Assembly: GCA_964472675.1 (NCBI GenBank)
Contig: CAYYLO010000012.1
Location: 1-27,630, forward strand
Source: 01-FULL-43-15b sp964472675
GTDB lineage: Bacteria; Patescibacteriota; Microgenomatia; UBA8517; UBA10165
Length of the DNA: 27,630 nucleotides
Direction of reading: 5' to 3'
The notes under the pieces are model-generated. The model searched no databases and was not told where the DNA came from. It saw nothing but the letters and a program-made list of their open reading frames with translations. The position numbers and the translations under genes are program-made. Numbering within the stretch: position 1 is the stretch's first letter; the number at the start of each line of letters is the position of its first letter. Shown piece by piece: positions 21,707 through 27,630 of the stretch.

Positions 21707-21707
21707 T

Positions 21708-23618
21708 ATGGGAAAGATTATCGGAATTGATTTAGGCACAACAAATTCAGTAGTTAGTGTTATGGAGGGAGGAACTCCTAAGGTTATTCCTGCTTCTGAC
21801 ACGGGCCGCAATATCACTCCTTCTGTGGTTGAACCGGTTAAAAATTTGGTAGGAGATGTTGCCAAGCGGCAACTGATTTTAAACCCAAGAAATACCATTT
21901 ATTCTGTAAAGCGTTTGATGGGCCGCCGTTTTGAAGATGAAGAAGTGCAAAGAACTATAAAGATGTCTCCTTATGAGGTTAAAAAAGGTAAAAACAGCAT
22001 GGCAGTTGTGGAAGTTGAAGGTAAGGTTTATACACCTCAAGAAATATCGGCATATGTTCTGCGGAAGCTGAAAAAAGACGCTGAAGATTATCTTGGAGAG
22101 CCTGTAACCCAGGCCGTCATTACGGTTCCTGCTTACTTTGACGATAACCAGCGCTCTGCTACCAAGCAAGCTGGTGAAATTGCCGGACTTGCGGTTGAGA
22201 GAATTATTAACGAGCCCACGGCAGCAGCGTTAGCTTATGGCCTAGACAAGAAAAATGCTCATACTATTGCAGTTTATGACCTTGGGGGAGGAACTTTTGA
22301 TATTTCGATATTGGAACTTGGGGAAGGAGTTTTTGAGGTTAAAGCAACAAACGGTGATACTCACCTTGGAGGAGATGACTTTGACGCGTCCATTGTTGAC
22401 TGGATTGCTGAGGAATTTAAAAAAGAAAACGGAGTTGATTTGCGGGCAGACAAACAAGCTTTGCAAAGAATTCGGGATGCGGCCGAAAAGGCTAAAATTG
22501 AGCTTTCGGCAAGCAGTGAGACAGAAATTAACCAACCTTACATTACCCAACACGAGGGGCAACCTCTTCATTTAACCCTTAAGCTTACACGTGCTAAGCT
22601 CGAGGGTTTAGTTGGCGATCTTGTTCAAAAAACCATGAAGCCGGTTGAGGCAGCCTTGAAAGATGCTAAAGTTACGGCCAAAGATATTGACGAAGTTATT
22701 TTAGTGGGAGGGATGACTCGTATGCCAAAAGTTCAGGAAGTAGTCAAAAGTTTCTTTGGTAAAGATCCGCATCGTGGAGTCAACCCTGATGAAGTAGTGG
22801 CTATTGGAGCGGCAATTCAGGGAGGGGTTTTGGGTGGTGAAGTAAAAGACGTTTTGCTTCTTGACGTAACTCCTCTTACGCTTTCTATTGAAACTGCAGG
22901 AGGAATAGCCACTTCTATGATTGAGAGGAATACGACTGTTCCAGCCTCAAAGTCTCAAGTATTTTCTACATTTTCAGATAATCAGACCCAGGTAGAAATA
23001 AACATTTTGCAAGGGGAGAGACCATTGGCGCATGATAATAAATCATTGGGGAGGTTCACTCTGGATGGCATACCTCCTGCTCCACGGGGAGTGCCGCAAA
23101 TTGAAGTTGCTTTTGACATAGACGCCAACGGTATTTTGTCCGTAAAAGCCAAAGACAAAGCAACTAGTAAAGAGCAAAGCATAAAAATAACTGGGGCTGT
23201 CGGTTTGTCTGACGAGGAAGTTAAAAAGGCCCAAGAAGAGGCAGAAATTCATGCAAAAGAGGATCAAGCCAAAAAGGAACAAATTGAGACAAGAAACCAG
23301 GCGGATGCCCTTGTTTTTACAGCAGAAAAAGCTTTGAAAGATACCGGGGATAAAGCTCCTAAAGATGCCCGCGAAAAGGTTGAAGCCGAAATTAAAAATG
23401 TTAAAGAAGTTTTGGCAAAAGAAAGTGCCTCTAGGGAAGAAATCGAAGTAGCTTCAAACAAACTTTCCGAAGTTTTGCAGCAGGTAGGTCAGGCGATGTA
23501 TCAAAGTGGTGCAGGAAACACAGAACAAGGCACACAAAGCGGACCCACCTCCGAGGACTCCCAGCGCGGGGTGAATGATGAAAAAAGCAAGGCAGAAGAA
23601 GGGGAAGTGGTAAGTTAA
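21708..23618 (+). CDS. dnaK: Chaperone DnaK (Hsp70)
   Basis: 636 aa, full length. The N-terminal ATPase has GIDLGTTNSVVSVMEGG (phosphate 1), VPAYFDDNQRSATKQAGEIAGL, NEPTAAALAYG, VYDLGGGTFDISILELG (phosphate 2) and ILVGGMTRMPKVQ (adenosine). The conserved linker region DVLLLDVTPLTLSIET precedes the peptide-binding domain, followed by the helical lid and a disordered Gln/Ser/Glu-rich tail. The product works with GrpE (just upstream) and DnaJ (downstream, displaced by the IVP insert). Its final codons run into a 7-bp-period repeat. Confidence 0.97.
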   Translation: MGKIIGIDLGTTNSVVSVMEGGTPKVIPASDTGRNITPSVVEPVKNLVGDVAKRQLILNPRNTIYSVKRLMGRRFEDEEVQRTIKMSPYEVKKGKNSMAVVEVEGKVYTPQEISAYVLRKLKKDAEDYLGEPVTQAVITVPAYFDDNQRSATKQAGEIAGLAVERIINEPTAAALAYGLDKKNAHTIAVYDLGGGTFDISILELGEGVFEVKATNGDTHLGGDDFDASIVDWIAEEFKKENGVDLRADKQALQRIRDAAEKAKIELSASSETEINQPYITQHEGQPLHLTLKLTRAKLEGLVGDLVQKTMKPVEAALKDAKVTAKDIDEVILVGGMTRMPKVQEVVKSFFGKDPHRGVNPDEVVAIGAAIQGGVLGGEVKDVLLLDVTPLTLSIETAGGIATSMIERNTTVPASKSQVFSTFSDNQTQVEINILQGERPLAHDNKSLGRFTLDGIPPAPRGVPQIEVAFDIDANGILSVKAKDKATSKEQSIKITGAVGLSDEEVKKAQEEAEIHAKEDQAKKEQIETRNQADALVFTAEKALKDTGDKAPKDAREKVEAEIKNVKEVLAKESASREEIEVASNKLSEVLQQVGQAMYQSGAGNTEQGTQSGPTSEDSQRGVNDEKSKAEEGEVVS

Positions 23619-23886
23619 ATGCTAAATGACAAATGGCCAATGACCAATCAAAAAGAGACATTCACGACAGACTATATAAATTTGCCCTGTCGGTTCTATA
23701 TCTCCTGAGAGGAATCCCACGTAGCCCGGAAAACTTAGTAATGGTTCGGCAAGTTGTGCGGTCAAGCGGTTCCATGGGAGCAAACGCTATGGAAGCAGAT
23801 GGGGCTGAGAGCAAGAAAGAGTTTATACATCGGTTTACAATTTCTAAAAAGGAGAGTAAGGTAGCGTAAATTTAGCATTTTGCATA
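23616..23886. mobile_element. Possible IVP cassette bounded by inverted 7-bp-period repeats
   Basis: On the left, ATG recurs every 7 bp at 23619, 23626, 23633 and 23640, with ATC at 23647. On the right the same motif is inverted: CAT at 23876 and 23883. AAATGCTAAAT (23617-23627) is matched by its exact reverse complement at 23870-23880. The element lies between dnaK and dnaJ, genes that are usually adjacent, and contains the truncated four-helix-bundle ORF. Insertion is inference; no transposase is present. Confidence 0.5.
23633..23869 (+). pseudogene. Truncated four-helix-bundle protein (23S rRNA intervening-sequence protein-like)
   Basis: 78 aa. The reading RDIHDRLYKFALSVLYLLRGIPRSPENLVMVRQVVRSSGSMGANAMEADGAESKKEFIHRFTISKKESK matches the first three helices of the IVP/four-helix-bundle family (KFAxxVxxLxxxlP...QLxRSxxSIgANxxEAxxaxSKkeFihkxxIakKEaxEtxyWL). 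It stops just where the conserved KEaxEtxyWL helix should continue; family members are usually ~115-130 aa. It is therefore probably a decayed or clipped copy, though a short functional form cannot be excluded. The ATG is itself one unit of the 7-bp repeat. Confidence 0.7.
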
Positions 23887-23887
23887 T

Positions 23888-24745
23888 ATGAAAACCGATC
23901 CTTATGAAATATTAGGCGTTTCCAAAAACGCCACAGATAAAGAAATAAAAAGTGCTTACAGGAAATTGGCTTTACAGTGGCATCCGGACAGAAACAAATC
24001 AGCTCAAGCTTCAGAAAAGTTTAAAGAAATAAACGAAGCTTACGAGATTTTGTCTGATCCTAAGAAAAAGCAAATGTACGACCAGTATGGCCACTCAGCC
24101 TTCGCGCAAGGTTCTGGACAAGGTATGGACGCCAATCCCTTTGGTGGATCCCAACAGGGACCGTTTAATTTCACTTACACATATGGCAATGGGCAAAACC
24201 CTTTTGAAGGTTTCGGATTTTCAGATCCTTTTGAAATCTTTGAGCAGTTTTTTGGGATGAGCTCTCCTTTTGGGCAGTATAGAAGACAGCCGCATGGGCA
24301 AATCACGATAGATTTTGAAGAAGCTTTCCGTGGACTAGAAAAAGAGGTAGTTGTTGAAGGTAAAAAAAGAAAAGTTAAGATCCCTGCAGGGATTGACGAT
24401 GGTCAAAGAATCCGGTTTTCAGATTATTCCGTAACTGTCCGAGTACGCCCCGATAAAACATTCCAGCGCCAGGGCGATGACCTTATTGTTGACGTTCAGG
24501 TGCCGTTATTTGAAGCTGTGGCTGGTGGAGAAATAAACACGCCAACTCCCGAAGGAGAAACAACCATTAGGATAAAACCGGGAACCCAACCCGGAGCAGT
24601 TCTGCGTTTGTCAGGACGTGGTATGCCGCGTATTAATTCCCGCTCCCGGGGCGACCTTTATATTCGCCTTCATATAGACATTCCTAGGTATTCAGACCTA
24701 ACTTCTAAGCAAAAAAAAGCACTTGAAGAACTTAAAAAGAGTTAA
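23888..24745 (+). CDS. dnaJ: DnaJ/CbpA-type co-chaperone without zinc finger
   Basis: 285 aa. J domain at ~1-68 with the essential HPD (32-34) in LALQWHPDRNKS; a Gly/Phe-rich region (~70-137, with QGPFNFTYTYGNGQNPFEGFGF); then the two C-terminal beta-barrel substrate domains (GQITIDFEEAFRGLEKEVVVEG, DDLIVDVQVPLFEAVAGGEI, RLSGRGMPRINSRSRGDLYIRLHI). No CxxCxGxG repeats are present, so it is a class II (CbpA-like) protein. It stimulates DnaK ATP hydrolysis. It lies in the dnaK operon, downstream of the inserted IVP ORF, 18 nt after that ORF's stop. Confidence 0.94.
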   Translation: MKTDPYEILGVSKNATDKEIKSAYRKLALQWHPDRNKSAQASEKFKEINEAYEILSDPKKKQMYDQYGHSAFAQGSGQGMDANPFGGSQQGPFNFTYTYGNGQNPFEGFGFSDPFEIFEQFFGMSSPFGQYRRQPHGQITIDFEEAFRGLEKEVVVEGKKRKVKIPAGIDDGQRIRFSDYSVTVRVRPDKTFQRQGDDLIVDVQVPLFEAVAGGEINTPTPEGETTIRIKPGTQPGAVLRLSGRGMPRINSRSRGDLYIRLHIDIPRYSDLTSKQKKALEELKKS

Positions 24746-24762
24746 CCTTTCTTTCCATTTTC

Positions 24763-24791
24763 TTGACTAATTATGCACCACGAGTTAAACT
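24763..24791 (+). promoter_or_regulatory. nusA-infB promoter
   Basis: -35 TTGACT (24763-24768, 5/6), 17-bp spacer, -10 TAAACT (24786-24791, 4/6). The predicted start near 24798 gives a ~70-nt leader before the nusA ATG at 24870. That leader contains the terminator hairpin at 24820-24845. Confidence 0.65.
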
Positions 24792-24819
24792 AGAGATCAG
24801 ATTAGGGATGGAGTTATAT

Positions 24820-24845
24820 CGGTGGGACTGCTCCCGCCGTTTTTT
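24820..24845 (+). terminator. Intrinsic terminator in the nusA leader (possible attenuator)
   Basis: CGGTGGGA (24820-24827) pairs with TCCCGCCG (24832-24839), 8 bp including one G-T wobble, around a CTGC loop, and is followed directly by six T (24840-24845). This is a strong rho-independent terminator form. It lies downstream of the dnaJ stop and of the nusA promoter but upstream of nusA, so it can end dnaK-operon transcripts and also attenuate nusA-infB. Confidence 0.85.
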
Positions 24846-24869
24846 GTAAATATATGCCCTATACCAAAC

Positions 24870-26051
24870 ATGGCAGCTTTAGCAAGAACAGAATTTTCAT
24901 CAGCCTTAAATGCGATTGCGCAGGAATCGGGTTTGGATACAAACCTGGTTTTGGATACTATTAAGCAAGCTATTATTGCTGCATATAAACGCGATGCTCG
25001 GGAGCGTGGCGAAGACCTGGAAGAGAAAGAATATGATGCAACGCTTGATTCGGAAACTGGTGAAGCGCACGTGTTTCTAATAGAAGAAGGCAAAAAAGAA
25101 GATGTTACTCCCCCGGGATTTGGGCGTATTGCGGTCCAAACAGCCAAACAAGTTATTTTGCAAAAAATCCGTGAGGCCGAAAAAGAGGCAATTTTGGCTC
25201 AATATGAAAAAAGAGTCGGGACATTGATTTCAGGAACAGTACTTCGTTTTGATGGGCCTAACGTGAGGATTGATATTGGCAGAACAGAAGCCATACTTCC
25301 CCCTCAGGAACGTATCCCAAACGAAAAGTTTAACTTAAACCAGCGTTTAACATTTTTATTAAAAGAAATTAGAGAAACTGAGCGGGGACGTGAGATAATT
25401 CTTTCGCGTGCTGACCCTGAAATTGTCGTTAAACTTTTTGCCCGTGAGGTTCCAGAGATTGGTTCAGGTAGCGTTGAAATTCGCGCAATTGCCCGCGAAG
25501 CAGGGAACCGGACCAAAGTTGCCGTTTATTCTCTCCAGTCAGGAGTTGATCCTGTTGGTTCGTGCGTAGGCCAGAAGGGAGTTAGAGTGCAGGCCGTTAT
25601 TGGAGAGCTTAATGACGAAAAGATTGATGTAATACCTTTCTCGGAAGTTACTGAACAGTTTATTGCTGCAGCCTTATCTCCTGCTGAGGGAATATCTGTA
25701 AAATTAGACGAGAAAAATAAAGAAGCTAGAGTAAAAGTTCCTGAAGACCAATTGTCCTTGGCTATTGGCAAAGAAGGTCAAAATGTGCGCCTTGCTTCCC
25801 GCTTGACCGGTTGGAGGATAGAAGTTGAGGGAACTCCAGTAGAGAGAGTAGTACAGGCAGAGGAGGCTGCGTCTCCGGTAGAACAAGTAGAAAAGATAGA
25901 AGAGAAGGAAGCTGTGACAGAAGACAGTGCACAAGCGGCCCAAATCATCAGTGACGATACAACAACACCGGAAGAAACCAAAACAAAAGAGACGAACGAA
26001 GAAAAACCTTCCACCCCAGTGGTAGAAGAACCAGCTGAAAATGAGAAGTGA
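24870..26051 (+). CDS. nusA: Transcription termination/antitermination factor NusA
   Basis: 393 aa from the ATG at 24870. A GTG at 24822 lies within the terminator hairpin and its translation is not NusA-like. Domain order: N-terminal RNA-polymerase-binding domain (~1-110), S1 domain (GTLISGTVLRFDGPNVRIDIGRTEAILPPQERIP), KH1 (SGVDPVGSCVGQKGVRVQAVIGELNDEKIDVIPFSE) and KH2 (LSLAIGKEGQNVRLASRLTGWRIEVEG), then an acidic, disordered tail of ~65 residues. It binds RNA polymerase and modulates pausing and intrinsic termination. infB follows 17 nt later, the widely conserved nusA-infB pairing. Confidence 0.96.
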   Translation: MAALARTEFSSALNAIAQESGLDTNLVLDTIKQAIIAAYKRDARERGEDLEEKEYDATLDSETGEAHVFLIEEGKKEDVTPPGFGRIAVQTAKQVILQKIREAEKEAILAQYEKRVGTLISGTVLRFDGPNVRIDIGRTEAILPPQERIPNEKFNLNQRLTFLLKEIRETERGREIILSRADPEIVVKLFAREVPEIGSGSVEIRAIAREAGNRTKVAVYSLQSGVDPVGSCVGQKGVRVQAVIGELNDEKIDVIPFSEVTEQFIAAALSPAEGISVKLDEKNKEARVKVPEDQLSLAIGKEGQNVRLASRLTGWRIEVEGTPVERVVQAEEAASPVEQVEKIEEKEAVTEDSAQAAQIISDDTTTPEETKTKETNEEKPSTPVVEEPAENEK

Positions 26052-26068
26052 GTCTCTAAAAATTTATT

Positions 26069-27568
26069 ATGGCATTACAAACTCGACCTCCGATCGTTGC
26101 TGTTCTAGGCCACGTTGATCATGGCAAAACCAGTCTTCTTGACCGGATTCGGAATACCTCAGTTGCTTCCCGCGAGGCTGGTGGAATTACCCAAAGTATT
26201 GGTGCCTGGATGGTAGAGGTCCCTCGCGAAGACGCTCGGAGTGAGGCTCCGCGTCGAATTACGTTTGTTGATACGCCTGGGCATGCAGCTTTTAATGCCA
26301 TGCGTTCGCGGGGAGCCAAAATTGCGGATTTGGCTATTCTAGTTGTGGCGGCAGACGATGCTGTTATGCCTCAAACACGGGAATCTTTAACATATCTTCG
26401 CGAAGCCAGCACTCCCTTTATTGTGGCGATAACCAAGGTTGATTTACCAACGGCTCAGCCTGAGTTGGTCAAAGGGCAACTGGCTCAAGAAGGAATTTTT
26501 TTAGAAGGCCGTGGTGGAGGTGTAACAGCGGTTGAGGTTTCTTCGGTAACTGGCCAGGGGATTGATGAGCTTTTGGAGATAATTACGATTTACGCGGATG
26601 TGGAGCAGATTTCCGCGGATGCTGATGGTTTGGTCGAGGCTGTGGTTGTCGAGACAGAAAAAGACGCCAAGCGCGGACCAGTTGTTTCCTGCATCATCAA
26701 AAACGGTACTCTTAGGGTGGGTAGTGAGTTGGTGAGTGGTGAGATGGGTAATGGGGGTAAGAAAGTTAAAGTTAGGGGTTTATTTGACGAGAATAAGAAA
26801 TCTATCAAAGAAGCTGGCCCTGGGACTCCAGTGGAGATTTTAGGTTTTGACCAGCTTCCCCCTGTGGGTTCTATACTTACCACTGGTCAGCCGACACCTA
26901 CCCTAAATATGGTTCCCGTCACCCAACCCGCCGGAGGCGAAGCTCGCCAAAGGCGGCACCTGTCACCCGTCACCAGGAAAAAAGAGGGTTTTTGGATTAT
27001 CTTGAAGGCTGATACTGCGGGCTCTTTAGAGGCTATTCAGGGCCAGTTAGGTGCAAAGGTGGGTATAACTGCTATGGTTGTGGGAGATGTCACCGACTCG
27101 GATATCGCTTTGGCGTCCTCAACGCACAGCCCGATTGTCGGATTTAATGTTAAAGTCTCAAAAGATATTCAAAAACTGGCCGAGGAGGAAAATGTCAAAG
27201 TTTACACTTACCGCATAATCTATGAATTGTTATCAGATGTGGAGAAGTGGCAGAAAGAGTTTGAAGAGCTGCAAAGCGAGAAAATTGTTGGCAAAGCCCA
27301 AATAATTGCGCAGTTCCCGCACGATAAAGAGTCGAGAATTGCCGGCTGCAGGCTGCTTGAGGGCCGGATAACCAAAACTGACAAATTAAGAGTGATGCGC
27401 GAGGACCACACATTGGGCACAGTTCGTACTTCGTCCTTAAAACAGCAAAAGCAGGAACTTGATAAGGTTGACCAGGGTGAATTTGGTATCTACTTTCAAC
27501 CCCAACTCGACTTCAGAATAGGTGACTCAATAGAAGCCTTCCAGCCTCCAAAATCCCCAACAAGCTAA
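26069..27568 (+). CDS. infB: Translation initiation factor IF-2 (short form)
   Basis: 499 aa, lacking the long N-terminal extension of E. coli IF-2. GTPase: G1 GHVDHGKT (14-21), G2 EAGGITQSIGA (36-46), G3 DTPGHAAF (68-75), then G4 TKVD. Domain II (GPVVSCIIKNGTLRVGSELVSG), domain III (GFWIILKADTAGSLEAIQGQL) and the fMet-tRNA-binding domain IV (KAQIIAQFPHDKESRIAGCRLLEGRITKTDKLRVMRE) all follow. Two non-family stretches are encoded by palindromic DNA: residues ~52-63 before G3 and ~286-302 between domains II and III. A third G-rich stretch (26715-26765) pads domain II. The reading frame stays intact throughout. Confidence 0.96.
   Translation: MALQTRPPIVAVLGHVDHGKTSLLDRIRNTSVASREAGGITQSIGAWMVEVPREDARSEAPRRITFVDTPGHAAFNAMRSRGAKIADLAILVVAADDAVMPQTRESLTYLREASTPFIVAITKVDLPTAQPELVKGQLAQEGIFLEGRGGGVTAVEVSSVTGQGIDELLEIITIYADVEQISADADGLVEAVVVETEKDAKRGPVVSCIIKNGTLRVGSELVSGEMGNGGKKVKVRGLFDENKKSIKEAGPGTPVEILGFDQLPPVGSILTTGQPTPTLNMVPVTQPAGGEARQRRHLSPVTRKKEGFWIILKADTAGSLEAIQGQLGAKVGITAMVVGDVTDSDIALASSTHSPIVGFNVKVSKDIQKLAEEENVKVYTYRIIYELLSDVEKWQKEFEELQSEKIVGKAQIIAQFPHDKESRIAGCRLLEGRITKTDKLRVMREDHTLGTVRTSSLKQQKQELDKVDQGEFGIYFQPQLDFRIGDSIEAFQPPKSPTS
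26231..26255. repeat. Palindromic in-frame insert in the infB G domain
   Basis: GACG-ct-CGGAG, loop TGAGG, CTCCG-CGTC: a 9-bp stem with a 2-nt bulge. It encodes most of PREDARSEAPRR, where IF-2 proteins normally have a short turn of about four residues (strand-turn-strand before DTPGH), so about eight residues appear added. Confidence 0.6.
26915..26974. repeat. 51-bp palindrome-bearing insert in infB flanked by 9-bp direct repeats
   Basis: CCCGTCACC occurs at 26915-26923 and 26966-26974, 51 bp apart (17 codons, frame preserved; protein PVT...PVT). Between them is a nested palindrome: CCGCC (26928-26932), GGCGA (26936-26940), loop AGC, TCGCC (26944-26948), GGCGG (26952-26956). It falls in the linker between IF-2 domains II and III. 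Confidence 0.7.
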
Positions 27569-27630
27569 GGCTTAATATTAACTTCTTCCAGGAGGGTTTT
27601 AATTTGCTTTTTAAGTACAGGGATATCCTT
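27565..27630 (-). CDS. C-terminal end of an unidentified protein (partial)
   Basis: The minus strand from the right edge is open for 21 codons to a TAG at 27567-27565, reading KDIPVLKKQIKTLLEEVNIKP, which has the look of a coding amphipathic helix. It would be convergent with infB and overlap its stop by 3 nt, like other tight junctions here. Too short to name, and it could be chance. Confidence 0.4.
   Translation of the reverse strand, partial: KDIPVLKKQIKTLLEEVNIKP

Noticed and set aside
24822..24869. N-terminal extension of NusA from a GTG
   Set aside because: The GTG is within the terminator stem and the 16 extra residues are not NusA-like.

Overview
The window looks like a chromosomal segment from a Candidate Phyla Radiation bacterium, most likely Microgenomates-like. 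This is inferred from gene content and style, because there is no rRNA to place it. The signs are an IF-2 of only 499 aa, a 240 aa HrcA, a zinc-finger-less DnaJ, a UvrD with a shortened 2B region and a large intein, DUF2298-type membrane proteins, tightly overlapping genes (ATGA junctions), and many Thr/Pro-stalked surface proteins. No tRNA, rRNA or CRISPR array was seen.

Layout. (1) 1-3527, minus strand: uvrD (with intein) followed 2 nt later by a FemAB-type peptidoglycan aminoacyltransferase cut by the window edge. (2) 3526-4602, plus: an LCP (LytR-CpsA-Psr) transferase whose start codon overlaps that of uvrD. (3) 4592-9527, minus: a three-gene envelope/glycan operon joined by 4-nt ATGA overlaps (FAD oxidoreductase, polytopic GT-C-like protein, DUF2298 protein). 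(4) 9528-9840: a non-coding gap made largely of two arrays in which C-N-G recurs every 8 bp. (5) 9841-18617, minus: rpsT, type IV pilus pilN and pilO, a small membrane protein, then a run of secreted or anchored proteins (FN3 protein, Cys-rich protein, Thr/Pro stalk protein, dockerin-bearing subtilisin, cohesin-like/dockerin protein, and two membrane-tethered cohesin-like proteins). (6) 18705-20480, plus: murJ. (7) 20483-24745, plus: CIRCE-regulated hrcA-grpE-dnaK-dnaJ, interrupted between dnaK and dnaJ by a truncated four-helix-bundle (IVP) ORF flanked by inverted 7-bp-period repeats. (8) 24763-27568, plus: nusA-infB with its own promoter and an intrinsic-terminator hairpin inside the nusA leader. 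(9) The C-terminal end of an unidentified minus-strand gene at the right edge.

How it fits together. FemAB, LCP, MurJ and the GT-C/DUF2298 operon are envelope-building functions. The 9841-18316 block encodes a pilus inner-membrane platform plus a probable cohesin-dockerin surface assembly that could dock a subtilisin-like protease on the cell. The right third is chaperone and translation/transcription housekeeping under HrcA/CIRCE control and possible NusA attenuation control.

The most unusual DNA-level signal is the family of 8-bp-phased C-N-G arrays, found in one intergenic gap (two arrays) and again inside a coding sequence. Next come an in-frame 51-bp palindrome-bearing insertion with 9-bp direct repeats in infB, and the IVP cassette. 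All homology calls come from reading motifs; no database search was run.
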